Of a stretch of DNA of 64,000 bases, positions 24,207 to 32,297 are shown in pieces. Below the pieces are notes generated by a model. That model was not told the origin of the DNA. It saw nothing but the letters and a program-made list of their open reading frames with translations, and searched no databases. The stretch is from CAZTDU01 sp964617355. Its GTDB lineage: Bacteria; Pseudomonadota; Gammaproteobacteria; Burkholderiales; SG8-39. Both the position numbers and the translations under genes were made by a program. The DNA lies in contig CAZTXP010000078.1 in the NCBI GenBank assembly GCA_964617355.1, forward strand, positions 1-64,000, written 5' to 3'. Position 1 is the first letter of the stretch, and each line of letters starts with the position of its first letter.

Positions 24207-26279
24207 ATGTCGCTTTCCGGCATCCTCGCGCCCTGTTCCATCGCCGTCCTCGGCGCCTCCGGCAATCCGGACAAGGCCGGCGGCCGGCCCGTGTTCTACC
24301 TGAAGCGATTCGGCTACCGCGGCGCGATCTACCCGGTGAACGCGCAGCGCGACGAGGTGCAGGGCCTGAAGGCCTACCGCGACCTCGCGTCGCTCCCCGA
24401 GGTGCCCGATGTCGCGGTGATCGTGCTCGGCGATCGTGACGTGCCGGCCGCGGTCGACGACTGCGCCGCGCGCGGCGTGAAGTGCGCGGTGGTGATCAGT
24501 TCCGGCTTCGGCGAGACCGGGGCCGAGGGCCTCGCGATCCAGCACCGCATGGTCGAGCGCGCCCGCGCCGCGGGCATGCGCATGGTCGGGCCGAACTCGC
24601 AGGGCCTCGCCAACTTCGCCACCGGCGCGGTCGGCAACTTCAGCACCATGTTCGTCGAGGTGCCGCCGGCCGATGGCCCGGTGGCGATCGTCAGCCAGTC
24701 GGGCAGCGCGAGCGTCGTGCCCTACGCGCGGCTGCGCGAGGCGGGCATCGGCGTGCGCTACGTGCTCGCGAGCGGCAATGACGCCGACCTCTCGGTGTGC
24801 GAGCTGGCCGGCGCGGTGTGCGAGGACCCGGACATCCGCCTCGTGCTGTTGTACCTGGAGACGATCCGCGATCCGCAGGCGCTCGCGCGGGCGGCCGCGA
24901 TTGCGCGCGAGCGCGGCGTGCCCATGGTCGCGCTGAAGGCGGGCACCAGCGAGAGCGGCGCGCGAGCCGCGCAGTCGCACACCGGCGCGCTCGTGAGCGA
25001 AGCGCGCACCGTCGAGGCCTTCCTGCGCCGCCACGGCATCTGGCAGGCGCCGGACGCGCGATCGCTGACGCGCGCCGCCGCGCTCTATCTCGCCGGCACG
25101 GACCTGCGCGAAGGCCGCCTCGCGATCTTCTCGAACAGCGGCGCCTCGTGCGTAATCGGCGCGGATGCGGCGGATCGCATGCGGGTGCCGCTCGCCGAAC
25201 TGGCACCGGCCACGCGCGCGCGACTCGGCGAACTGCTGCCGGGGTTCGCCACGCCGCGCAATCCCGTCGACCTCACCGGCGCGCTTCTCTCGGACAGCAC
25301 GCTGTTCGGCCGCGTGCTCGAGGTGGTGGCCGCGGACGACGCGGCCGACGGCCTGCTGGTGTCGCTGCCGGTGGCCGGCAAGGGCTACGACCTCGAGGGC
25401 TTCGCGCGCGACAGCGCCGCGGCGGCCACGCGCAGCGGACGGCTCGTGATGGTCTCGGCGACGCAGGCGAGCGTGCGCGCGCCGTTTCGCGACGCCGGGC
25501 TGCCGTGCTTTGACGACGAGGCCGAGGCCATCGCCGCGTTGGCGCAGGTCGCGCGGCACCGCGCCCTGATGCGAGGGGCGATGCCGCCGATGCCGGCGCC
25601 GCTCGCGGTCGAGATCCCCGGGGGCGCGGGGAAGTTCCTCAGCGAGGCAGCGAGCCTCGCGGCGCTCGCGCCGGCGGGCCTTCCGGTGGTGCCGCACCGC
25701 GCGTGCGCGACGGTCGACGAGGCGCTTTCCGCGTTCGCGGCGCTCGGCGGGCCGGTGGCGGTGAAGGCGTGCTCCGAGTCGCTGCCGCACAAGTCGGAGC
25801 ACGCGCTGGTGCACCTCGGCTGCGCCACGCCCGAGGCGGTGCGCGCCGCGTACGAGGCCTGCGCCGCGGGCATGCAGCGGCTCGGTGCGCTCGGCACGGT
25901 GATCGTCGCGCGCATGGCCCGGGGCCGGCGCGAGTTCGTGCTCGGCGCCAAGGTGGACGACGCAATCGGCCCGGTGGTGATGGTCGGCGACGGCGGCAAG
26001 TACGTCGAGGCGATGCCCGACCTCGCGACGCTGGTGGTGCCGTTCACCGAGGCCGAGGTCGTCGAGGCGCTGCAGGGGTTGCGGGTCGCGCCGCTCCTCG
26101 CCGGCGTGCGCGGCGAGCCGCCGATGGACGTCGGCGCGATCGCGCGCGCGGCGGTCGCGCTTGGGCGATTCATCGCGAGCGCCGCCGATCGCGTGCGCTC
26201 GGTGGACGTGAACCCGCTCGTCGTCGGCGCGGCCGGCGAGGGGGCGTGGGTGGTGGACGCACTGGTGGAGAGGCGCTGA
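24207..26279 (+). CDS. Acyl-CoA synthetase, NDP-forming (acetate-CoA ligase family, fused alpha-beta)
   Basis: 690 residues. The N terminus is a CoA-binding Rossmann domain (SIAVLGASGNPDKAGGRP), then two succinyl-CoA-ligase-like domains with SQSGSASVV and the phosphohistidine loop QSHTGALVSEAR. A C-terminal ATP-grasp domain (about 475-690) has PVAVKACSESLPHKSEH and the metal-site end VRSVDVNPLVV. Such fused ligases activate short or branched carboxylic acids with ATP and CoA, giving ADP. Its TGA overlaps the crotonase ATG (TGATG), so an acyl-CoA made here may be hydrated by the next enzyme. The ATG at 24207 is fixed by the start of the CoA-binding domain. Confidence 0.92.
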   Translation: MSLSGILAPCSIAVLGASGNPDKAGGRPVFYLKRFGYRGAIYPVNAQRDEVQGLKAYRDLASLPEVPDVAVIVLGDRDVPAAVDDCAARGVKCAVVISSGFGETGAEGLAIQHRMVERARAAGMRMVGPNSQGLANFATGAVGNFSTMFVEVPPADGPVAIVSQSGSASVVPYARLREAGIGVRYVLASGNDADLSVCELAGAVCEDPDIRLVLLYLETIRDPQALARAAAIARERGVPMVALKAGTSESGARAAQSHTGALVSEARTVEAFLRRHGIWQAPDARSLTRAAALYLAGTDLREGRLAIFSNSGASCVIGADAADRMRVPLAELAPATRARLGELLPGFATPRNPVDLTGALLSDSTLFGRVLEVVAADDAADGLLVSLPVAGKGYDLEGFARDSAAAATRSGRLVMVSATQASVRAPFRDAGLPCFDDEAEAIAALAQVARHRALMRGAMPPMPAPLAVEIPGGAGKFLSEAASLAALAPAGLPVVPHRACATVDEALSAFAALGGPVAVKACSESLPHKSEHALVHLGCATPEAVRAAYEACAAGMQRLGALGTVIVARMARGRREFVLGAKVDDAIGPVVMVGDGGKYVEAMPDLATLVVPFTEAEVVEALQGLRVAPLLAGVRGEPPMDVGAIARAAVALGRFIASAADRVRSVDVNPLVVGAAGEGAWVVDALVERR

Positions 26280-27049
26280 TGGCGACGGTGCTGGTGGAAC
26301 GGCGGGGCGAGGTGGCGCTGGTGCTGCTGAACCGCCCCGAGGCGATGAACGCGGTGAATCCGGAATTGCGCGCCGCGCTGGTCGGGACGCTCGGCGAGCT
26401 GAATCGCGATGCGGCGACGAAGGCGGTGGTGATCGCCGGCGCGGGCAGCCGCGCCTTCTGCGCGGGGCAGGATCTCGAGGAATCCGCTGCGTTGCGGCTG
26501 GAGGACGTCGAGGGCTGGCTCGAGCGCCAGCACGCGATGTACCAGTCGGTGCGCGATCTCGAGAAACCCTGCGTCGCCGCGTACAACGGCGCGACCGCGG
26601 GCGCCGGCTTCCAGATCGGGCTCTGCGCCGACCTTCGCGTCGGCTACCCGGAGATGAAGATCGGGCAGCCGGAACTGAAGGCAGGGCTCGCAAGCATCGT
26701 CGGCTCCTACCTGATGACGCACTTCGTCAGCCTGACGCACAACCTCCAGCTGTCGCTTGCCGGCGAGCTGGTAGACGGCACGCGCGCCTACGAGATCGGC
26801 CTGCTCAGCCATCTCGTGCCGCGCGGCGAGGTCGTCGACAAGGCGCTCGCGCTGGCCGCGCAGATGGCGCAGCTGCCGCCGACCGCGATGCGCGTGACCA
26901 AGGCGCGCTTCCGCGAAACCACGCAGCCGGGCTTCGACGCTGCGCTGGTGGCGGCGAAGAAGGCGCAGAAGGCGTGCTTCGCCGCGGGCGAGCCGCAGGC
27001 GGCGACGAAGAAGTTCTTCGCCGAACGCGCTGCGCGGAAGAAGGGCTAG
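26279..27049 (+). CDS. Enoyl-CoA hydratase/isomerase family protein
   Basis: 256 residues, crotonase fold. The oxyanion-hole segments are FCAGQDLEE and ATAGAGFQIGLCADLR. The first catalytic Glu of classical hydratases (GGGFEL) is Gln here (AGFQI), while the second is kept in GQPELKAG. Isomerases and some hydrolases keep only one acid, so plain hydratase activity is uncertain. Starts inside the stop of the NDP-forming synthetase (TGATG), and shares a CTAG stop with the opposing propeller gene. Confidence 0.88.
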   Translation: MATVLVERRGEVALVLLNRPEAMNAVNPELRAALVGTLGELNRDAATKAVVIAGAGSRAFCAGQDLEESAALRLEDVEGWLERQHAMYQSVRDLEKPCVAAYNGATAGAGFQIGLCADLRVGYPEMKIGQPELKAGLASIVGSYLMTHFVSLTHNLQLSLAGELVDGTRAYEIGLLSHLVPRGEVVDKALALAAQMAQLPPTAMRVTKARFRETTQPGFDAALVAAKKAQKACFAAGEPQAATKKFFAERAARKKG

Positions 27050-28008
27050 GCCAGCTTCTCCAGCTTCTGCAGCGAGCGCATGCGCCACGGCACCTTCTGG
27101 CCGTCGAAGAGGCGCGGGTACTCGGTGTAGCTCACTTCGCCGACGTAGAGGTCGCCGCGCGAGTCGCGCGCGAGGCCGTGCGGCGCGACGAACTTGCCGG
27201 TCTCGAGGCCCGGCCCCGCCTCGCCGCCGAGGCGCGCGATCAGCCCGCCTTTCGCGTCCACGATCGACAGGCGCGGACCGATGTTCGGGTGGTGGCGATT
27301 CAACGGCATGTACGGCCCGAGTTCGCCGACGAAGAAGGTCGGCGATTTGCCGGCGCAGCACAGCAGCGCGCAGGGCCGGTGCAGGTTCATCCACTGCGAC
27401 TCGTACTTGCCGTTGCCGTCGAACACCTGCACGCGGTGGTTCTCGCGGTCCGCGACGTAGACCCAGCCTTCGGCGTCGGTGGCGATGTTGTGCGCGATGT
27501 TGAACTGGCCGGGGCCGGTGCCCGGCTCCCCCCACGAGAAGAGGAGCTTGCCGTCCGGCGAGTACTTGTGCACGCGCGCGTTGCCATAGCCGTCGCTGAC
27601 GTAGACCTCGCCCTTCGGCGACAGCGCGGTGTGCGTGCAGCGGTGGAAGGGCAGCCCGCTCATGTACGGCGAGGGCTGCCCCGGCACGCCGATCTCGAGC
27701 AGCACCTTTCCCTCGGGGGTGCACTTGCGGACGAAATGCCCGCCGTCGTCGGTGCACCAGAGGTTGTCCTCGGCGTCGATGTGCAGGCCGTGCGCGCGCG
27801 GGAACGTGCCCTCGCCCCACGAGCGCAGGAAGTTGCCGTCGCGATCGAACACCATCATCGGGTGCTCGCCGCGGCTGAAGCAGTAGACCCGGTCCTTGGA
27901 GTCCACGCCGACCGCGGCGACGTCCTTGAACTCCCAGCCCTCGGGCAGCTTCGCCCAGTCCTCGACCACGCGGTAGCGATGTTCGCCGGTGCCCAGGATC
28001 GTCGTCAT
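27046..28008 (-). CDS. NHL-repeat/six-bladed beta-propeller protein
   Basis: 320 residues composed of NHL-type blades: AAVGVDSKDRVYCFSRGEHPM, HGLHIDAEDNLWCTDDGGH, HTALSPKGEVYVSDGYGNARVHKY, HNIATDAEGWVYVADRENHRVQVF and HGLARDSRGDLYVGEVSY. No signal peptide, so cytoplasmic unless exported another way. Related proteins include peptidylglycine-lyase-like and lactonase-like propellers; the first-shell histidines could bind a metal, but no catalytic assignment is safe. Last gene of the minus-strand Liv operon, 19 bp after the ornithine-cyclodeaminase-family gene. Confidence 0.85.
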   Translation of the reverse strand: MTTILGTGEHRYRVVEDWAKLPEGWEFKDVAAVGVDSKDRVYCFSRGEHPMMVFDRDGNFLRSWGEGTFPRAHGLHIDAEDNLWCTDDGGHFVRKCTPEGKVLLEIGVPGQPSPYMSGLPFHRCTHTALSPKGEVYVSDGYGNARVHKYSPDGKLLFSWGEPGTGPGQFNIAHNIATDAEGWVYVADRENHRVQVFDGNGKYESQWMNLHRPCALLCCAGKSPTFFVGELGPYMPLNRHHPNIGPRLSIVDAKGGLIARLGGEAGPGLETGKFVAPHGLARDSRGDLYVGEVSYTEYPRLFDGQKVPWRMRSLQKLEKLA

Positions 28009-28027
28009 GCTTGCCTCCTTCCCTTGC

Positions 28028-28996
28028 TCAGCGCGGCAGCGTCGTGCCGAGGCCCTTCGCGCGCGCGGTCGCGATGGCGATCTGCGCGGCCGCGAGATCG
28101 GCCAGCGAGTGGCCGGAGAAATTGAAGAATGCGCGCTGCGCGTCGTTCGCGCGGCCGGCAGACTTGCCCGCGCAGAGATCGGCAAGGTCCGCTTCGTAGG
28201 GTCCCGCGTAGGTCATGCGACCCACGGCGGTGAGTACCTTCGTCTGCTCGTGGTCGTCGGTGGCGAGGAACTCGAACGCGCGCAGCTTCCTGCGATCCCA
28301 GGAGCGCGCGAGGTCGACCGCGGCGACGAAGGCGCCGGGCGCGACCCACGCGGGATCGAGGAATTCCACTTGCGACGCTCCTTCGGGCACGGTGGTGACG
28401 ATCACGTCCACGCCTTCCACTGCCTTGCGCGGGTCGTGCGTGACCTCGGCGTTGAGGCCCATCTTCCATGCCGCATCGGACAGGCGCCGCGCGCTGGCCT
28501 CGGTGCGGCTGCAGATCACCGCGCGGCGCAGGTTCGGCAGCACGCGCGGCAGCGCCTCGAGGTGGCTCGCGCCCTGCACGCCGGCGCCGACGAAGCCGAT
28601 CGACGCGCTGTCCCTGCGCGCGAGCTTCTGCGCGGCGATCGCGGACATCGCCGCGGTGCGCTTCGCGGTGATCCAGTCGCCGGCGATGATCGCGACCGGC
28701 TTGCCGCTCGGGATGTCGGAGATGAGGATCGTGCTGGTGAGGCTCGCGCCGTCCGTCGAGCCCGGCGGCACCAGCCCGAACCACTTCATGCCGGCGATGC
28801 CGGCGTCGCGCAGGATGCCGGGCTTGGCCTGGAAGACGTGTCCGGGCGCGACGTTGATCACCGACTTCGACGAGGCGTCCGCGCGGTCCCGGGCCTTCGA
28901 CGCGAAGGCGGCCGCGACGGCCTCGCGCAGCGCGTCGAGGTCCATGCCGAGCCCGGCGACGTCGGCTTCCGACAGGTAGAGGATCGTGTCGTCCAT
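28028..28996 (-). CDS. Ornithine cyclodeaminase/mu-crystallin family protein
   Basis: 322 residues. Substrate-domain motif GMKWFGLVPPG with the family lysine region (FQAKPGI, GMKW), then a Rossmann domain with GFVGAGVQGASHLEAL. VDVIVTTVPEGASQVEF and FVAAVDLARSWDRRKL are typical. Family members are ornithine cyclodeaminase, alanine dehydrogenase and ketimine reductases, which interconvert amino acids and imines or keto acids with NAD(P). It lies 8 bp after LivF in a branched-chain-type importer operon, which suggests it processes the imported amino acid (inference). Confidence 0.88.
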   Translation of the reverse strand: MDDTILYLSEADVAGLGMDLDALREAVAAAFASKARDRADASSKSVINVAPGHVFQAKPGILRDAGIAGMKWFGLVPPGSTDGASLTSTILISDIPSGKPVAIIAGDWITAKRTAAMSAIAAQKLARRDSASIGFVGAGVQGASHLEALPRVLPNLRRAVICSRTEASARRLSDAAWKMGLNAEVTHDPRKAVEGVDVIVTTVPEGASQVEFLDPAWVAPGAFVAAVDLARSWDRRKLRAFEFLATDDHEQTKVLTAVGRMTYAGPYEADLADLCAGKSAGRANDAQRAFFNFSGHSLADLAAAQIAIATARAKGLGTTLPR

Positions 28997-29004
28997 GGGT
29001 TCGC

Positions 29005-29727
29005 CTAGAAGCTGCCGAGGTAGGCTTCGCGGATCGCGGGGTCGTCGCGCAGCTCGGCGCTCGGCGCGGCGCGCGTGATGCGGCCGGTGTCCATGACGAA
29101 GCCGCGCGCGGCGAGTTCCAGCGCCGTGGCGACGTCCTGCTCGACCAGCAGGATGGTGAGGCCTTCGCGATTCAGCGTGCGCAACGTGTCGCAGAGCTGG
29201 TCGACCACGGCCGGTGCGAGGCCGAGCGAAAGCTCGTCGACCAGCAGCAGCTTCGGCCGCCCCATCAGCCCGCGCGCGATGGCGCACATCTGCTGCTCGC
29301 CGCCCGACAGCGTGCCGGCGTCCTGGCGGTGGCGCTGGCGCAGGATGGGAAAGAGCTCGAGCATGCGCTCCAGGTCGGCAGCGACCGCGGCCGCGCCGTC
29401 GGTGCGCAGGTACGCGCCCATCAGCAGGTTGTCGCGCACGCTCATCGCCGAGAACAGGCGCCGGCCCTCGGGAACGTGCGCGAGGCCGGCGGCGAGCACG
29501 CGCTCGGGCGTGGCGTTCGCGATTGGCGTGCCCTCGAAGGCGATCGCGCCCTTCTTCGCCGGGATCAGCCCGGAGATGGCGCGCATCAGCGTGGTCTTGC
29601 CGGCGCCATTCGAGCCCACGAGGCAGGCAATCTCGCCGCGCGGCACCTCGAGGGATACGTCCCACAGCACCTGCACGTCGCCGTAGCCGGCGTCGAGGCC
29701 ATCGATGCGCAGCAGCGCTTCAGCCAC
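29005..29727 (-). CDS. livF: Branched-chain amino acid-type ABC transporter ATP-binding protein (LivF)
   Basis: 240 residues from the GTG at 29727, selected because GGAGG (29738-29734) sits 6 nt upstream; an in-frame ATG at 29742 has no ribosome site. Walker A GSNGAGKTT, HVPEGRRLF (LivF-type Q-loop region), signature LSGGEQQM, Walker B LLLVDELSLGLAP, switch region VEQDVATAL. Overlaps the end of livG by 8 bp. Energises import of amino acids or related acids with LivG. The substrate need not be leucine. Confidence 0.9.
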   Translation of the reverse strand: MAEALLRIDGLDAGYGDVQVLWDVSLEVPRGEIACLVGSNGAGKTTLMRAISGLIPAKKGAIAFEGTPIANATPERVLAAGLAHVPEGRRLFSAMSVRDNLLMGAYLRTDGAAAVAADLERMLELFPILRQRHRQDAGTLSGGEQQMCAIARGLMGRPKLLLVDELSLGLAPAVVDQLCDTLRTLNREGLTILLVEQDVATALELAARGFVMDTGRITRAAPSAELRDDPAIREAYLGSF

Positions 29728-30466
29728 CGGAAGCCTCCGCATAGCGGCGGCCGAGGTAGGCCTTGATCACGCGCGGGTCGCGCACGATGGCCTGCGGCTC
29801 GCCTTGCGCGATCAGCTCGCCGTGGTGCAGCACGACGATGCGCGTGCTGAGCGACAGCACGACCTTCATCAGGTGCTCGATCAGCAGGATGGTCACGCCG
29901 CGCGCGGCGATCGCGCGGATGAGGTCCAGCGCCGCCTCGACCTCCTTCGCGTTCAGGCCGGCGTTGACTTCGTCCAGCAGCAGCAGCTTCGGGCGCATCG
30001 CGAGGCCCTTGGCGAACTCGAGGCGCTTGCGCATCGCGAGCGTGAGCGAAGCCGCGCGGCGGTGCGCGAGGTCGCCGAGGCCGACGAAGCGCAGGCATTC
30101 GATTGCGAAGTCCTCGGCGGCCGAGCCGTAGGGCGTGTCTCCGGCGAACATCGCCGCGGCGGCGACGTTCTCGAGCACGCTCATCTCCGGGAAGGGCTGC
30201 ACGATCTGGAAGGTGCGCGCGATGCCGCGGCGCGCCGCCTGCCAGGGCTTCAGCCGCGTGATGTCCTCGCCGCGGAAGCGGATCGTGCCGGCGGATGCGG
30301 GGTGCACCCCGGTGACCACGTTGACGAGCGTGGTCTTGCCGGCGCCGTTCGGGCCGATCAGGCCGACGATCTCGCCCTCGGCGACCGACAGCGTGACGCC
30401 GGACACTGCCGCGAGTCCGCCGAAGCGGCGCGTGACGCCCGCGAGTTCGAGGAGCGGCGCGGTCAT
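29720..30466 (-). CDS. livG: Branched-chain amino acid-type ABC transporter ATP-binding protein (LivG)
   Basis: 248 residues. Walker A GPNGAGKTT, LivG-type Q-loop IARTFQIVQPFPEMSVLENV, Walker B LLLLDEVNAGLN, switch His in IEHLMKVV. The signature is SLTLAMRKRLE rather than a standard LSGG, as often seen in LivG proteins. ATG overlaps the LivM stop (ATGA). Forms the nucleotide-binding heterodimer with LivF. Confidence 0.9.
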   Translation of the reverse strand: MTAPLLELAGVTRRFGGLAAVSGVTLSVAEGEIVGLIGPNGAGKTTLVNVVTGVHPASAGTIRFRGEDITRLKPWQAARRGIARTFQIVQPFPEMSVLENVAAAAMFAGDTPYGSAAEDFAIECLRFVGLGDLAHRRAASLTLAMRKRLEFAKGLAMRPKLLLLDEVNAGLNAKEVEAALDLIRAIAARGVTILLIEHLMKVVLSLSTRIVVLHHGELIAQGEPQAIVRDPRVIKAYLGRRYAEASGG

Positions 30467-31392
30467 GGTTTCCTCGCCCACGGCAGCTTCTGCGACAGCG
30501 ACAGCAGGCCCTTGGGCAGGAACAGGACCAGCAGCACGATCAGCAGGCCGAGCACGCCGGTGTGCACCTCGAGGAACCGGCGCCAGACGAGTTCCTCCAG
30601 CGACAGGTACACCGCCGCGCCGAGCAGCGGCCCGAACACCGACCCGGCGCCGCCGAGCAGCACCATGACGATCGCCTTCACCGAGTACAGCACGTCGAAC
30701 ACGTCCGGCGGCTCGATGTAGTGCACCCACGAGGCGTACACCGCGCCCGCCATGCCGACGAACACCGCGGACAGCGAGAACGCCGCGACCTTGTACGCGG
30801 TGGTGTCCACGCCGAGCATGTCGGCGGCGGCCTCGTTCTGCTGGATGCAGCGCAGGCCGAAGCCGAGGCGCGAGAACTGCGTCGCGAGCGTCGCGGCGAA
30901 GGCCAGCGCCGCGAGTCCGAGCATCGCGTAGTAGAAGAAGCGCGCCTGCGCGGCGACGGATTCCATCTGCGGCACCGGCAGGTTGAAGCCCATGCCGCCG
31001 CCGGTGAGGTCGGTGGCGGAGTTGACCAGTTCCCTCAGCACCTCGGCGACGACGAGGCTGGCGATGGCGAAGTAGTGGCCGCGCAAGCGCAGCAGCGCGA
31101 GGCCGAGGAACGCGGCGAAGAGGGTCGACGCGAGGCCCGCGGCCGTCCACGCGAGCGGCATCGGCGCGCCGAACTTCTGCGCGATCGCGCCGACGTAGGC
31201 GCCGAGGCCGAAGAACGCGGCGACGCCGAAGGACGGATACCCCGCCATGCCGCCGATGAAGTTCCACGACAGCGCGAGCACGCCGTACATCAGCATGATG
31301 GTCGCGAGGCGGAGCACATAGGCGTCGCCCGCGAACGGCACCAGCGCGGCGAGCGCGAAGAGGGCCACGCCGACGAGCGCGTCGCGCTTCAT
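30463..31392 (-). CDS. livM: Branched-chain amino acid-type ABC transporter permease (LivM)
   Basis: 309 residues, about eight to nine hydrophobic spans, with the LivM-specific loops YPSFGVAAFFGLGAYVGA, LRLRGHYFAIASL and CIQQNEAAADMLGVDTTAYK. The last is the coupling loop for the ATPases. ATGA overlaps on both sides, with LivH upstream and LivG downstream. Inner membrane. Confidence 0.9.
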   Translation of the reverse strand: MKRDALVGVALFALAALVPFAGDAYVLRLATIMLMYGVLALSWNFIGGMAGYPSFGVAAFFGLGAYVGAIAQKFGAPMPLAWTAAGLASTLFAAFLGLALLRLRGHYFAIASLVVAEVLRELVNSATDLTGGGMGFNLPVPQMESVAAQARFFYYAMLGLAALAFAATLATQFSRLGFGLRCIQQNEAAADMLGVDTTAYKVAAFSLSAVFVGMAGAVYASWVHYIEPPDVFDVLYSVKAIVMVLLGGAGSVFGPLLGAAVYLSLEELVWRRFLEVHTGVLGLLIVLLVLFLPKGLLSLSQKLPWARKP

Positions 31393-32255
31393 GCGTAGCC
31401 CTTGCGGCCCAGCAGCCCCTCGGGCCGCACCAGCAGCACGAGGATCAGCAGCACGAAGGAGAGCGTGGTCGCGTGCTCCGGCCCGAACCACACCGCGCCG
31501 AGGCTCTCGACCACGCCGAGCGCGAGGCCGCCGATCATCGCGCCCGGCACGCTGCCCAGGCCCCCGAGGACGCAGATCACGAAGGCCTTGCCGAGGTAGA
31601 CCGGCCCCGACAGCGGCGAGATCGGGAAGATCAGCGCCAGCAGCGGCCCCGAGGCGCCGGCCATCATCGCGCCGAGGCCGAAGGTGATGGCGTAGACGTT
31701 GGGCACGTTGACGCCCATGAGCGAGGCCGCCTCGCGGTCCATGCGCACCGCGACGATCGCACGGCCGATGCGCGAGCGCGACAGCACGAGGTAGAGCAGG
31801 CCCGTGAGCCCGAGCGCGAGCAGCATCGCGAGGAGACGATCCACCGGCAGCGTCACCGGCCCGAGCGACAGCACGCCCAGCGGCGGCTCGAGCACGAGCT
31901 TCCTGAAGTCGGCGGTGAAGGCCGCGAGCATGCCGTTGGCGAGCATCAGGTCGAGGCCGAACGTGAGCGTCAGCGTCAGCAGCACCGGCGCGGCGATCAT
32001 GCGGTTGATCATCGTGCGCTGCATCAGCCAGCCGAGCGCGAAGAACAGCGGCGCCGCGATGCCGATGGAGAGGAAGGGGTGCAGTCCCAGCTTCGCGTAG
32101 GCGAAGAACGCGAGGTAGCCGCCCAGCACGATGAACGAGCCGTGCAGGATGTTGATGACGTTCAGCACGCCCCAGACGAGCGAGAAGCCCGAGGCGATGC
32201 AGGCGTAGAGGCCGCCGAGCACCAGCCCGTTGGCGAGGATCTGCAGGTAGAGCAT
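31389..32255 (-). CDS. livH: Branched-chain amino acid-type ABC transporter permease (LivH)
   Basis: 288 residues, about eight membrane spans. LivH hallmarks: LANGLVLGGLYACIASGFSLVWGVLNVINILHG split at the first loop, AIVAVRMDREAASLMGVNV (coupling loop), and GLGSVPGAMIGGLALGVVES. Separated from livK by 42 bp that contain a strong 12-bp hairpin. Stop overlaps the LivM ATG. Confidence 0.9.
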   Translation of the reverse strand: MLYLQILANGLVLGGLYACIASGFSLVWGVLNVINILHGSFIVLGGYLAFFAYAKLGLHPFLSIGIAAPLFFALGWLMQRTMINRMIAAPVLLTLTLTFGLDLMLANGMLAAFTADFRKLVLEPPLGVLSLGPVTLPVDRLLAMLLALGLTGLLYLVLSRSRIGRAIVAVRMDREAASLMGVNVPNVYAITFGLGAMMAGASGPLLALIFPISPLSGPVYLGKAFVICVLGGLGSVPGAMIGGLALGVVESLGAVWFGPEHATTLSFVLLILVLLVRPEGLLGRKGYA

Positions 32256-32261
32256 GGCGAA

Positions 32262-32289
32262 GCGCCCGCTTCCTCGCGGAAGCGGGCGC
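32262..32289 (-). other. Intercistronic 12-bp hairpin between livK and livH
   Basis: Perfect 12-bp inverted repeat (32262-32273 with 32278-32289) around a 4-base loop, located between the livK stop and the livH ATG. There is no T-run, so it is not a classical terminator. It is placed to stabilise the livK 3' end or reduce read-through so the binding protein is made in excess. Confidence 0.7.
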
Positions 32290-32297
32290 GGGGACTA

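Noticed and set aside
24096..26693. Minus-strand open frame extending the hemerythrin gene to about 1186 codons across the acyl-CoA synthetase
   Set aside because: Only the first part from ATG 24095 is a recognisable protein. The upstream portion is Arg/His-rich low-complexity translation opposite a well-conserved plus-strand enzyme, as expected in high-GC DNA.
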